Shown here: positions 24,125 to 33,900 of the stretch, piece by piece | Layout of the letters: every line of letters begins with the position of its first letter | How positions within the stretch are numbered: position 1 is the first letter of the stretch | Origin: Candidatus Sulfotelmatobacter sp. | Lineage (GTDB): Bacteria; Vulcanimicrobiota; Vulcanimicrobiia; Vulcanimicrobiales; Vulcanimicrobiaceae | DNA: 64,000 bases | Direction of reading: 5' to 3' | Assembly (NCBI GenBank): GCA_035504415.1 | Contig: DATJRY010000008.1 | Span: forward strand, 1 to 64,000 | Translations under genes and position numbers: made by a program | The notes under the pieces: model-generated | The model's input: only the letters and a program-made list of their open reading frames with translations | Databases searched by the model: none | What the model was told of the DNA's origin: nothing

Positions 24125-26168
24125 ACGCGTCCATGCCGAGCGTGCCGAAGCGCAGCGCCGCGGCGTACGTTCCGTCGATCGCGACCAGTTCGTCGTGCGT
24201 TCCTTGCTCGACGATGCGGCCCTCGCGCATGACGAAGATGCGATCGGCGTTACGGATAGTCGAGAGCCGGTGAGCGATGATAATCGTGGTCGTGCGCTGG
24301 AGCGTGCCGCGCAGGTCGCGAAAGAAGCGCGCCTCGGTTTCGTTGTCGACCGCCGAGGTCGCCTCGTCCAGCACCAAGATGCGCGGCCGCTTAACCAGGG
24401 CGCGCGCGATCGAAAGCCGTTGCCGCTGGCCGCCCGAGAGCGTGGTGCCGCGCTCGCCCACGACGGTGTCGAGGCCGTCGTGCTCGGCGGCGATGAAGTC
24501 GGTCGCCTGGGCGACGGCGATCGCCGCTTCGAGCTGCTGGTCGTCGGCGCCGGGCGCGCCGAAGAGGACGTTGTCTCGGATCGTCCCGGCGAAGACGTAC
24601 GGTTCCTGGCTGACCAACCCGATAGCGCCGCGAAGGTCGGCGACGCGCAGCGCGTCGATCGGCGTCTCGTCGACGGTGATCCGGCCCTCGTAGCCTGCGT
24701 AAAAGCGCATCAAGAGCTTGGCCAGCGTCGTCTTGCCCGAGCCGGTCGGGCCGACGATCGCGACCGTGCTGCCGGCCGGAATGCGCATCGAGAAGTCCTC
24801 GAGTACCGCCTGATCCGGCTCGTAGCCGAAGGTGACGTGCTCGAAGGCGATGTCGCCCTGCATCGTGCCCAGATCGAGCGGTTCGGTGCCGCCGTCGTCC
24901 TCGAGCGGAACGTCGAGCAGCGCGTAAACGCGACCGATCGCGCCGAGGCTGCTCTGCATGCGCTCGAGCTCCGGCGCCAGCCCCATCAGGGGATAGAGCA
25001 GCTGACCAGTCATCATCATCATCGAGGCGAACGCGCCCGGGCTCAGCTCGCCGGCGGCGACGAAGCCGCGTGCCGCGAGCAAGGTGGTGATCGTGCCCCC
25101 CATCACGATGAACTCGAGAACCGGCGAGAACAGCAGCGCGACGGACGCGGCGTCCTCTTTTGCCGCGCGTACGTTCTCGGAGGCGGCCGACACGAGGGCC
25201 AGCTCGCGCGCCTCGGCGGAAAAGCTCTTGATCGTCGCGATGCCTTCCACGTCAGCGGTGATCCGCGCGCCGAGCTGCGCCGATCGCGCGCCCGTGCGCG
25301 CCAGCCGCGGCTTGAGGCGTCGCTGCAGCTCCTCGACCGCTAGGCCGACGAACGGGATCGGCAACAACGCGAAGAGCGCGATCTTGGGCGCCATGACCGC
25401 CAGCGCGAGGCCGACGACCGTCGCCGTCGAGGCGATGCGGAGAATCTCGTATGAGGCGTTGAATGCGGTCGCGACCTGGTTCACGTCGTCTCCGACCACG
25501 GCCAGCACGCGGCCCGCGTTCGCGCGCTCGAAGTAGCGCAGGGCCAGCCGCTCGACGTGCGCGAACGCCTCGCGCCGCAACTGGTGCTCGTAGGCCACCG
25601 CGACGCGCCGCCAGCGCAGGCGGCCGCGATAGTCGAGGAACGCCTGGACTGCGGTGATGGCGAGTCCGCCGATAGTGAGGACGGCGAACGCGAACGGACT
25701 GGCCGAAAGCGTCCAGATGCCGAAGAAGCTGGCGCTCCCGCTGACGACCAGATCGATCGCCATGCGCACGACCGCGAAGCGCGAGAGTGAGGCGATCATT
25801 GCCAGCACCGTGTCGACCGCCGAGCGCGTGAGCTCGCGCCGATAGGGCTGCAGCTGCTCTATGAGGCGCGCGGTCGTCCCCGTCCCGATCCGCGGTGCTG
25901 CGGCGGGTACCGCCGCCGCGGGCGCGTGCTCGGGAAGCCGGGCGAAGACGTCGTTGACCAGGCGGCGGAACCTCGCCTCGAACGCGCTGGACTCGAGTTC
26001 CGGGTCGTAGACGACCAGGACGCGGCCGGTTACGGCGTTGGCGCGCCCGTCCCATACCTGGGGTTCGTCCCGGAGCGCGAGCACGAGAGCCTCGGCGGCG
26101 TCGTCTCGTCCTTCGAGCCCCGCGACTTCCCAGCGTTCACGGCCCGGAATAGCGGACCGCCGGTGCAC
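24108..26168 (-). CDS. ABC exporter, fused permease-ATPase with N-terminal HMA-like domain
   Basis: 686 residues. Residues about 1-65 (IPGRERWEVAGLEG, RANAVTGRVLVVYDP) match the HMA_2-type ferredoxin-like domain that precedes some bacterial ABC and P-type transporters, though no CxxC is present. Then a six-helix permease (about 110-400) and an ATPase with Walker A GPTGSGKTT, signature LSGGQRQR, Walker B ILVLDEATSAVD and the H-loop IIIAHRLSTI. GTG start at 26168, ten bases after the DUF5132 gene, so those two form an operon. It converges on the RiPP operon and may export the product, but the HMA/DUF5132 pairing occurs elsewhere without RiPP genes, so the link is open. Confidence 0.88.
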   Translation of the reverse strand: MHRRSAIPGRERWEVAGLEGRDDAAEALVLALRDEPQVWDGRANAVTGRVLVVYDPELESSAFEARFRRLVNDVFARLPEHAPAAAVPAAAPRIGTGTTARLIEQLQPYRRELTRSAVDTVLAMIASLSRFAVVRMAIDLVVSGSASFFGIWTLSASPFAFAVLTIGGLAITAVQAFLDYRGRLRWRRVAVAYEHQLRREAFAHVERLALRYFERANAGRVLAVVGDDVNQVATAFNASYEILRIASTATVVGLALAVMAPKIALFALLPIPFVGLAVEELQRRLKPRLARTGARSAQLGARITADVEGIATIKSFSAEARELALVSAASENVRAAKEDAASVALLFSPVLEFIVMGGTITTLLAARGFVAAGELSPGAFASMMMMTGQLLYPLMGLAPELERMQSSLGAIGRVYALLDVPLEDDGGTEPLDLGTMQGDIAFEHVTFGYEPDQAVLEDFSMRIPAGSTVAIVGPTGSGKTTLAKLLMRFYAGYEGRITVDETPIDALRVADLRGAIGLVSQEPYVFAGTIRDNVLFGAPGADDQQLEAAIAVAQATDFIAAEHDGLDTVVGERGTTLSGGQRQRLSIARALVKRPRILVLDEATSAVDNETEARFFRDLRGTLQRTTTIIIAHRLSTIRNADRIFVMREGRIVEQGTHDELVAIDGTYAAALRFGTLGMDAFSEGR

Positions 26169-26178
26169 CAGAGCGACG

Positions 26179-26487
26179 CTACACCGCCGCCTTCGTCGTC
26201 GGCTTGGGATTCGAAGCGGCGGCGGCTTTTGCGGCAGCGGCTTTCTCGGCGCGCAACTTCGCGATTTCCGCGCGTTCGGCGGCTTCTTCGGCCGCGCGCT
26301 GCGCCTCTTCGAGATCCATCTCGGCGGCCACGTCCTCGACGTCTTCCCGGGCCTCTTCGTAGAGCTTCTTCACGCTACGGGTCACGACGATGCCGCCGCG
26401 AGCCACCGTGCGGAAGCCCTTTTTGATCTGCCGCTGTCCGAGGATGCCCGCAGCCCCTCCGACGATGAACGGTAAAATGAAAGACAT
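26179..26487 (-). CDS. DUF5132-like small protein
   Basis: About 102 residues. The mRNA has GGAGG followed by two tandem ATGs (26490 and 26487); the second has better spacing. N-terminal hydrophobic Gly-rich segment (SFILPFIVGGAAGIL), a basic stretch, GGIVVTRSVKKLYEEAREDVEDVAAE, then a highly charged Ala/Lys/Glu coiled-coil tail ending in a Lys-rich low-complexity end. The pattern matches DUF5132 proteins, which in other bacteria occur beside HMA_2-domain transporters, as here. Likely inner-membrane associated; role unknown. Confidence 0.65.
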   Translation of the reverse strand: MSFILPFIVGGAAGILGQRQIKKGFRTVARGGIVVTRSVKKLYEEAREDVEDVAAEMDLEEAQRAAEEAAERAEIAKLRAEKAAAAKAAAASNPKPTTKAAV

Positions 26488-26981
26488 CATGCCCTCCGGG
26501 ATCGGTGCGGTTTGAAAAGCTCGGCGCGTATCGGTGCTCGTACCGACAGGCACAGGCACACCGCAAGCTCCCAACGTGCACGCCGCCGATCGCGACGACC
26601 ACCGTCCGGTCGGGAGGACCATCCATCCCACACCCTCGCCGAGCCCGCGCCCACCCCTGTCTCCTACCGTTCGGATAGAGCCGTCACGTCCCTTAGCGAG
26701 GTTACCCTTGCGTGAGACGCGACCGGTTTTCCTCTCGACGAATGGCGGACTTCCCGGCCCTCCCGAACCTCACCGCTGCGCCGGGAGTGACTGCATGACG
26801 GCGAGCCGCTCACCCGCTCGAGGTCCTGCCGTCAGGCTCCGGCGAGACCACGCTTCCGACGCGGTTTTTCTGGATTCCGCGACATCCGTCCATTCGGTAA
26901 GAATCCTTACAGACCCGGCCTCGAGCGCGAACTATGTTGTGCGCCTGGTCGCCACAAGCTCGAATCCGGAGAACATTTACA
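26488..26981. other. 494-base intergenic region without a supported gene
   Basis: Separates the minus-strand DUF5132/ABC operon from the plus-strand secreted protein. It must hold both promoters. I see the GTAAG-N4-CTTAC dyad at 26897-26910 and nothing else convincing: open frames here have no RBS and read like shadows. Confidence 0.6.
26897..26910. promoter_or_regulatory. GTAAG-N4-CTTAC dyad, site 1
   Basis: GTAAGAATCCTTAC, preceded by G (GGTAAG). It lies 72 bases before the start of the secreted-protein gene at 26982. The same dyad occurs at 48085, 48177 and 63142, each near a gene start. It could be a repressor or activator operator, or the -35 part of an ECF-type promoter. Confidence 0.6.
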
Positions 26982-28199
26982 ATGATCAACAGGCCATGGC
27001 GTCAAGGAGCGTTCGCGGTTACCGTGATCGCCGGCTTGCTCACCGCCGCGGTACGGTACTTTCCCGCGCACGAGGCTTCGGCTGCGTCACCGTATCTGCC
27101 GGAGAGCCATCTCGTGCTCAAGAGTGCCCGCGACGTCAACGTCGCCGCGAGCACCGTCGTCATTCCGATCCATCGCGGCATCGCCAACGGGAAGACGGTC
27201 TGGTACATCATCACCGACGCTTCCGACTATGGCGTGGCGCACGACCTCAACGTCCTCTACGCGCCCAAGCTGAACAATATTGCGATCAACTGTCCCGAGT
27301 GCTTGCAGACGGTAACGTTGGGCAAGCCGAGCGGGAAGTTCAACAACGACGCGATCGTGCACTTCCAAGGCGCGCCGGACTTCAGCCCGACGCGCGTCTA
27401 TGAACCCTCGGCGACCGGTTTTCCGCCGGTGAAGGCCGCACCGGGCGCCGTCGGCGGCCCGCACTACAGCCCCTTCGTGCGCATCGCCGGTTCGAACATC
27501 GTCTACAACATGTCGATCGTCGCGACGGGTGACGGTCCGTACGACGTCGTTCACCACACGAACACGGCGGACCGCGTCCTGGCCATCGACACCAAGCAGG
27601 ACAACGACGGTCCGGAAGTGACGATGCTGCTGGCGCACGGATTCGATTCGGGCCAGCCGATCGTGTATCTGAGCACCGAAGCCTCCGATCCGGGCGCGGC
27701 AACGGTCGAGCGCGCGATCTACGTGCCGCTGCTCAATCACGCGCCGTTCGCGAACGGCGACGACAATCTCGGCTCGGCTCGCGAGCGCATCTTCGTGTTC
27801 CTCAACGGCCAGACGTCGGGCGAAAACAGTCAAGGGCTGATGTACCTCGGCCTGCGCTGTCACCTCGGCGAAGACGCGACGATGGCGAATTCCGCGCAGC
27901 TCTGCTCGCCGCTCAACGCGCAGGGCGACTTCCCCTCGCTCGACGATCCGCGTCACGCCAACGCCTACAGCCCGCTGTGGGACGTCCAGTTGGGCGTGTG
28001 GACGCCGGCGGCCGTGAAAGCCGGCAAGAACACGCGCCAGACCGACGAGAACCAGATTCTCAATCTGGTCGGTCAAGGCTATCTGACCGGACCAGGCGGT
28101 GCGCCCTACGGCTCCGTGTTCGTCGTCAATTGTCCCCCGGTGGCGTTCGTCGACCAGCGTCCCGACAAAGACTTGGCGAACAACGTCTTCAACCGATGA
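26982..28199 (+). CDS. Secreted protein of unknown function (paralogue of 63191 gene)
   Basis: 405 residues from ATG 26982 (GGAG ten bases upstream). Signal peptide ends near HEASA. The mature protein is beta-rich: ANGKTVWYIITDASDYG, FQGAPDFSPTRVYEP, GGPHYSPFVRI, VATGDGPYDVVHHTNTADRV and VYLSTEASDP. These blocks recur almost word for word in the product at 63191, so the two are paralogues; no known family comes to mind. It has paired cysteines (NCPECLQ and others) and overlaps a cupredoxin gene by 4 bases, so it probably works in the periplasm or outside the cell, perhaps with copper. The GTAAG dyad lies upstream of both paralogues. Confidence 0.75.
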   Translation: MINRPWRQGAFAVTVIAGLLTAAVRYFPAHEASAASPYLPESHLVLKSARDVNVAASTVVIPIHRGIANGKTVWYIITDASDYGVAHDLNVLYAPKLNNIAINCPECLQTVTLGKPSGKFNNDAIVHFQGAPDFSPTRVYEPSATGFPPVKAAPGAVGGPHYSPFVRIAGSNIVYNMSIVATGDGPYDVVHHTNTADRVLAIDTKQDNDGPEVTMLLAHGFDSGQPIVYLSTEASDPGAATVERAIYVPLLNHAPFANGDDNLGSARERIFVFLNGQTSGENSQGLMYLGLRCHLGEDATMANSAQLCSPLNAQGDFPSLDDPRHANAYSPLWDVQLGVWTPAAVKAGKNTRQTDENQILNLVGQGYLTGPGGAPYGSVFVVNCPPVAFVDQRPDKDLANNVFNR

Positions 28200-28549
28200 A
28201 CCGATTGCACGTCGTGCTGCTCGCCGGCCTCGTTCTGAGGCCGGCGGCGGCCGCTGCTGCCGGCGCGCCGCCGCCGGTGCAGGTCATCATCCACGATCAC
28301 GCATTCCGGCCGCCGGTCGTTCACGTGAAGGCGGGTCAGCGAATCGTTTGGACCAATACCGACCAAGACCCGCACACCGTGACCAGCGGAGGCGCGAACG
28401 TCGACGACGGCCGTTGGAAGAGCTCGCCCCTCATTCCGGACGGCGCCACGTTCACGTTACGCCTCACCAAGCCCGGCGTGTACCCGTACTTTTGCAAGCC
28501 GCACGAGTTCGAAGCGTCGATGCACGGTAAGATCATCGTCGCTCCGTAA
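28196..28549 (+). CDS. Cupredoxin (plastocyanin/amicyanin-like)
   Basis: 117 residues, ATG 28196 overlapping the previous stop. Short signal peptide (LLAGLVLRPAAAAAAG). The type 1 copper site is visible: a His in DPHTVTSG, then Cys, His and Met in FCKPHEFEASMHG. The C-to-H spacing (C-x2-H) is standard; the H-to-M spacing (five residues) is one longer than in pseudoazurin. Periplasmic electron carrier or copper carrier. Coupled to the secreted protein before it, and its end overlaps the convergent GGDEF gene by 17 bases. Confidence 0.88.
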   Translation: MNRLHVVLLAGLVLRPAAAAAAGAPPPVQVIIHDHAFRPPVVHVKAGQRIVWTNTDQDPHTVTSGGANVDDGRWKSSPLIPDGATFTLRLTKPGVYPYFCKPHEFEASMHGKIIVAP

Positions 28550-30158
28550 CCGGCCGCCCGGTGTCCGCGGATACCGGTTCGTCGAGCACGACGCGATTGC
28601 GCCCCATCGCCTTGGCGATGAAGAGCGCGGCGTCGGCGCGCCGCGTCAATGCGTCGGGCGACGTGGTTGGGTCGGGGACGCCGCTCGCGACGCCGACGCT
28701 CGCGCACAGTCGGCCGAGCGGGACCTGCGCGTGCGGGATGTCGAGCGCGGCGATCGCGTCGTGCATCCGTTGGCCGAGCGCGAACGCCCCGCCGTCGTCG
28801 TAGACGGGCGCGAGCACGGCGAAGCCGTCGCCGTCGGCGCGCGCGACCAGCGCGCCGGGGACGTCGGCGCACGCGGCGGTCAATGCGGCCGCGCAACTGC
28901 GCAGCGCGTCGTCGCCGGCGGCGTAGCCGCAGGTCGCATCGTAGCGGCGGAAGTGGTCGAGGTCCACGAGCAGTAGCGCCAGCGGAGCACCTTCGTTCGC
29001 GCGCCAGGCGGCGTCCATCGCGCGGGTGAGCGCGACGCGGCTCGCGAGCCCGGTCAGCTCGTCGCGCTCGTCCCGCTCGGGCGCGCGCGTCCGCGTCGCG
29101 AGCAGCGCCGTCAGCAGCAGCAGCTCGGCCAACGGACCCGCGGTAATCGTCAGATGCGCGATCTGCGCGCCCGTCTCGGTCGGCGTGAAGGCGGACGCGG
29201 CGCCGAGCGCCGAGGCGATGGCGGCCGCGGCGGTGGCGGCGATGAGCAGCGGGCCGTCCGGCGTTCGCCGCGCGGCGAGGGCCAGCGCGAGCGTGGCCAG
29301 CGCGAACGCGAGCGGGAACGCGTGATCGAGCGCGCGCAAGAGCGCGATGTTGCCGCCTAGCCACAGATCCTGCGCGACGTCGGCGCCGGCCACGTAGACG
29401 ACGCTCGCGAGCGCGACGACGAGGGCAAGCACGATCACCGTGCGCGGCGGCCGCGCCGCCGCCGTGCGATCGAGCAGGACGCCGAGCACGCCCGCCAGCG
29501 CGAGCGCGAAGGCGAGCGCGTGCAGGGGCTGGCTGAGCTCCGGCGGCGGGCGCACGATGCCGACGAACGGCAGCGCCAGAAGACAATTCGCGGCCGCCGC
29601 GACCGTTAGCGCGACGAGCGCGCGCCTGCGGCGCACGGTCAGCAGCAGCGCCGCGAGCAGGGTCAGCGCGAAGAACGCGCCGCACGCGACGACGTCCCAG
29701 CGGCCGCCGGCGAGCGAACGCGCGAGGATGTCGTCGGTCACCAGCAGCGGCGTCGCCTCCTGGCTGACGATCGAGCCGGTCAGGTCGATCCGCGTCGCGC
29801 GGTAGGCGTCGTCCGGCAGGCGGACTCCCAAGATCTCGCCGGGCAGGCTCGGCGCGGCGGCGATCACCTCGTGGCGCCCGTCGGGATACGTCAGCGTGAC
29901 CGTGAAGCCGCGCGCAAGCCACGTGCTCACGATCGAAAGCCCCGGTATCGGGGGGACCCGGAAGGTCGCCTGCAGCGCGCTCGGCTGCAGCAGCGACGCC
30001 GGCGCGGCGTCGCCGAGCGGCGCGCCGGGCGGGAGCAGGGGGACGTCGGCGCGCGCAGCGCTCGGCCCGAGCGCGCTGAGCACCAGCAGGGCCGCCAGGA
30101 CCCAGAGCCGTCCGAGCACGCCGTGGGCTTCGCTTGCCAGGCTGCCCTTCACCCGCAC
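28533..30158 (-). CDS. Membrane GGDEF-domain protein with degenerate signature
   Basis: About 541 residues starting at GTG 30158 (AGGA just upstream; GTG 30152 also possible). The open frame runs 80 codons further upstream, but that part is the antisense of tRNA-Thr and I exclude it. Layout: signal/first helix, a beta-rich periplasmic sensor (about 40-170), seven or so membrane helices (7TM-DISM-like), then a GGDEF fold from about residue 350 (DELTGLASRVALTRAM, LLLVDLDHFRRYDATCGY). The catalytic signature reads RADGDGFAVL where GGDEF/GGEEF is expected, so diguanylate cyclase activity is doubtful; it may be a c-di-GMP or nucleotide-responsive relic. Confidence 0.83.
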   Translation of the reverse strand: MRVKGSLASEAHGVLGRLWVLAALLVLSALGPSAARADVPLLPPGAPLGDAAPASLLQPSALQATFRVPPIPGLSIVSTWLARGFTVTLTYPDGRHEVIAAAPSLPGEILGVRLPDDAYRATRIDLTGSIVSQEATPLLVTDDILARSLAGGRWDVVACGAFFALTLLAALLLTVRRRRALVALTVAAAANCLLALPFVGIVRPPPELSQPLHALAFALALAGVLGVLLDRTAAARPPRTVIVLALVVALASVVYVAGADVAQDLWLGGNIALLRALDHAFPLAFALATLALALAARRTPDGPLLIAATAAAAIASALGAASAFTPTETGAQIAHLTITAGPLAELLLLTALLATRTRAPERDERDELTGLASRVALTRAMDAAWRANEGAPLALLLVDLDHFRRYDATCGYAAGDDALRSCAAALTAACADVPGALVARADGDGFAVLAPVYDDGGAFALGQRMHDAIAALDIPHAQVPLGRLCASVGVASGVPDPTTSPDALTRRADAALFIAKAMGRNRVVLDEPVSADTGRPVTERR

Positions 30159-30247
30159 CGAATCCTGACGCGGCCCGAGAGGGTCGTCGAGGGAGCACGC
30201 GAACCTAAGGCGGTCGCCCCGCCGGGTCCCACGGCCGCGGGCGAAAT

Positions 30248-30323
30248 GCCGACGTAGCTCAGTTGGTAGAGCAGCTGATTCGTAATCAGCAGGTCGCCGG
30301 TTCGAGTCCGGCCGTCGGCTCCA
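30248..30323 (+). tRNA. tRNA-Thr (CGT)
   Basis: Cloverleaf reads by eye: acceptor GCCGACG/CGTCGGC, D-arm GCTC/GAGC, anticodon stem GCTGA/TCAGC with loop TTCGTAA (anticodon CGT, reads ACG), T-arm GCCGG-TTCGAGT-CCGGC, discriminator T and an encoded CCA. The 3' 53 bases are repeated at 38782-38834. Confidence 0.97.
30271..30323 (+). repeat. Left attachment repeat (attL) inside tRNA-Thr
   Basis: 53-base sequence from the anticodon arm to the CCA of tRNA-Thr, identical to 38782-38834. The bases on either side differ between copies (A versus T before, G versus T after), so the repeat is exactly this long. Direct repeats of a tRNA 3' end are the standard footprint of a site-specific integration. 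Confidence 0.93.
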
Positions 30324-30325
30324 GG

Positions 30326-30349
30326 AAAACTGCGTTGCGGCGCGGTTTT
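30326..30349 (+). terminator. Probable terminator after tRNA-Thr
   Basis: AAAACTGCG (30326-30334) pairs with CGCGGTTTT (30341-30349), with one G-U pair, six-base loop and a T-run at the 3' arm. It starts three bases after the tRNA CCA, just inside the island. Confidence 0.55.
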
Positions 30350-30567
30350 CGCGTTTTCGGATGGCTCCCGCGGAGTTCGCCGGCCAGTCCAATGGCACAG
30401 ACCCAGTTCTGATCCGCGACTGCTGAGCGATGCCAGTGCGTTCGCGATGCGGCCCGTGGCTCGCTTAACGAAGCTAACAGCGTGACCCCGGGGTGCGAAA
30501 GGAGCTGGCGCCGCGCGACGACGCTTCGCTCCACACCAGCAGATCGAGTGTGTGCGAGGCGCGAGGA

Positions 30568-30878
30568 ATGGACACGAAGCGGCAGTTGCAGACGGTCATC
30601 GCTGCCTATGGGCGTGACGTCGTTGATTCCTTGAACGTCACCGGATATCGGCACGAGGGGATGAGTTGGTTGCCCCTGCAGCGCAGCGCCCTTGAGCGGA
30701 CGGAGTACCTGCTGGCGAACTACGATCTCTAGGATACACCGGGAACGACATCGTCTATTTACTGCTAGAGTGCGCTGACGACTATCTAGTCGACGTGTTG
30801 GTCGATCCCGATCGAGTCGATCTTGAACGCGTCAAGGAAGTCATTAGAAGCACGTCCCCTGCCAACGTGAGCGGTTAA
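30568..30878 (+). pseudogene. Small island gene broken by a frameshift, or two overlapping short frames
   Basis: ATG 30568 (AGG just upstream) opens a 54-codon frame, starting MDTKRQLQTVIAAYG, that stops at TAG 30730-30732. A second frame, one base back, runs on without break from about 30708 to TAA 30878 and encodes GYTGNDIVYLLLECADDYL and LVDPDRVDLERVKEVIRS. Read together with a -1 shift they give one plausible 104-residue soluble protein. I therefore suspect a single-base change; a programmed shift or two separate peptides cannot be excluded. I do not recognise the family. It is the first frame inside the left end of the island. Confidence 0.4.
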
Positions 30879-30986
30879 CTAACCTAGACATGCCGCCGCC
30901 CCTCGCTTGCCTTCCGCCTGGAGCTCTCTCGGACCGTCACGCGTTGCCTCTACTCGTCGCTTACTTCGGCTCACCGACCCCTAGCG

Positions 30987-33900
30987 TCAGAAAATTCCTT
31001 GCTCAATTTCGTTGTCGCGAAGCGAAGCGCGCTTCCGCTCCGCATCAAGATGCGATCGCAGCTCATCCTTCCAGATTTCGATGCGGGGGCTCCCAAACGT
31101 CGGCATGCCATCGACGAGTGCCATTCGCATCGCGTAGTAATCAGCCCCTGGCCCAACGCTTGCGAAGCTATGAATGTTTGCTTCCAGCGAACGAAGCACG
31201 TCGTCTCTTTCGCCAAAATTCTCAAGGAGCGCCATCATAAGCGGCGTGATGCGTAATGGCTCATCAGGCGAAGACTGGATCATCAGCCCGTATTGTGCAA
31301 GAAATGCCGGGACGTCATCAACGTAGTCGTGTCCAAAGGCGATTAGATCATCGATCGATCTACCTTCAACAGCGAGGCGATCATCGGCGAGAGAGAATGA
31401 ATCATGCTGCGTCGCGATGAGCAATCGCCACCTATCAGCTCGATCCAGCGACGCGTACCGTCTCTTGAACCGGTCCCACACGGTATCGTGGGCAAGGAGC
31501 ATCGGCCACAAATCAGCGACACGTCGACGCTCTGCAAAGCCTCCTTTGTCCGAAAGTGCCTCGGTCATAAGCTGCTCTCCGACGTCAGTGGCGAAGCGAA
31601 CGTTCGATTTGATCAGTCGCTTCGCGACCTCGAGCAAGCTCCATTCATGAACGTCGTCCAGAGGCTTCTTGAGAAAGCCACTCTGTACGATGACCGCTTC
31701 AAAAACATCGTCTAGACCCTCTCGATCCGAAACCCCGAACATCAGGAGATTGACGACGCTAGAGTACCAGCCGTGATCGAGGAAGACGGCGGCGAGGGCG
31801 CGCAACTGCTCCCGGTCAACGTGTGCATATGCGTTGCCCATGAAGAGGTTCCGTCGAGGAGGTGCCGTAAGGCGACGCTCCTTGTAGGCTTGAAGCAGAA
31901 GTTCTATGTCACGCGATTCCACGCGCGGCCACACGATGACAGCCGGCAATGCTTGAACCAGGTGATCGTCTTTTGAGATCCGTACCAGAACCGACCACCG
32001 GTAGTCCGGATCGGCTTCGCCGAGCGTTCCGACGATGCTCATTAGAGCGAGATCGTTCCGGGGTTCGGGTGCGTCTACGTAGGCAGCGAGTGCATCCTCC
32101 ACGAGCTGCTCCCGATCACCAGTGTGCTTTGCGGCGGCTTGCCCGTAACCATGCGGCAGTCGGTGCGACCAACCCGTGCTCACCACGTCGAGAACCGCAC
32201 GTACGCGGCCCGCTTCCGTCGTCTCACGCGCAAACCGGTCGACATTCTCAAGCGATCGATCGACGATACCGGATCCCGGGACCTCGTCAAGATCGAGCGG
32301 CGGATCCGTCACGTACAGAGTGATCTGTTCGAGAAGGTCCGTCGGCAGCAATGACTGCAGAATGCCGCGCGCCCGCTCGCGATCTGCGTCATTTTCGCAC
32401 ACATGGCGAATTGCCCATTTTAGCCGATCAACTGCCTTCGGCCAGGCTGGCCCGGCAAGCGATGTCGCTGCCCTTTCCAGATCATCCCAAAGGCGGTAGC
32501 GAGCGAGCAACGGGATTCCGTCTGCGATTACGTCGCGGGAAAGGGCGAACGCCTGTGGACCGCGAGAACTCAGTGTCAGGGCACGATCGACGGCAGCTCT
32601 AACATAATCAAAGATATCCTTCCATATCGTTGGGCACCACTCAATGAGAATAGGACGCCCGCCTTGAGATTCGACGCCCAGGACCACATAGTTCTGGTTT
32701 AGGGACAGCACGCGCCCGAGTGCCTCGGCGACCAGCGTATGGCTTCGAGAATCGGTGCGCTCCAACATTTCGTCGACAATCGCGATGCGCTCGTTTGGAT
32801 GCGCTTCGGTTTGAGATCCCTGCACGGCAAAGAACTTACTCAACGTCCCCGTAGCGTTGTTCGCATTCGAAGCATTCTCGTTACGAGCAAGCGCAAAAAT
32901 CAGACGCACCGCAGCTTTGAAGTGAGCAGCGTGAAAGGCAATGCCCTCGAGAGCCCACACCAGGTTCTGCCGTCCGCTCGGCTCATCGATGTCGCTGAGG
33001 TCCTCGTCGCTCAACGCCGAGAGCGCACGGGTCATCGCCTTGATCGCGGCGTCGGGGTTCACTTGCGCAAGTGATCGTAGCATCCTCGAATTCGTTGGGC
33101 CGAGAATACCGGCGAGGTTCCCGAACCGGCCGGACGGCGAAAGCAGTCCAGCAGCAAGTTCGAGTGAGGTGCCCGTCGTCACGTCGCCAAAACGTCGGGC
33201 AAGCGCTATCGTCAGGCTGTCGGGTAGCTCGGCGAAGAGTCGCTCCCGTGTTTCAGGCGCGACGTCGTCGAGCCAGCGCCGTGTAAGGCGAAGCGCCAGA
33301 GGTGGCGGCGTGACACGCCAGTAGCGACCAATGGCAACGATCAGACCCTTTCGTTCGAAGTTCTTCACGATGCGGTGGAAAGCGTCGCGTGAGACATTCG
33401 GTAGGAACGTTGCCCGCAATATTTCCCACTCCAATGCTACACGTTCGCTGTAACCGACGTGGTCAAAGAGGGCAAGGAGGGACAGGACGGCGTACTCGTC
33501 AGAATCATCGAAGTAGCCGATGAGTCGCTGGGTGATTTGGTCGTTCGTAAGATCAGTGATCATCACACTGTCATTGCTAATCGCCTTCAGTACGAGGATC
33601 GCCATTAATGGCCAACCTTGCGCATACTCGACGATCCGCAGAAAATTCGGGCCTGTAAGCTGAGGCTCAAGCCCTTTGACGATCCGCGTGATCGTCTCGG
33701 AGTTTGTCTGCCGAAGCGTTGCGTCGCCGCTTAGCTCGTGACGGTGGTCGATCGAAATGACCGAGAGGGCGCTACCCGCGATCGCTTGAGCAAGCTGCTG
33801 GTGAAGTTCGGCCTCACAATCGTCTACGACAATGGTTCCGCCAACACCGAGTCGACGCCAGTCGGGGATTGTACTCAGTAGCTGCAGGCCGCTGCCGGGG

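Noticed and set aside
30159-30398. N-terminal extension of the GGDEF protein with a SRRPDSNRRPADYESA-type stretch
   Set aside because: It is the antisense translation of tRNA-Thr, a well-known artefact; the real start is near 30158.
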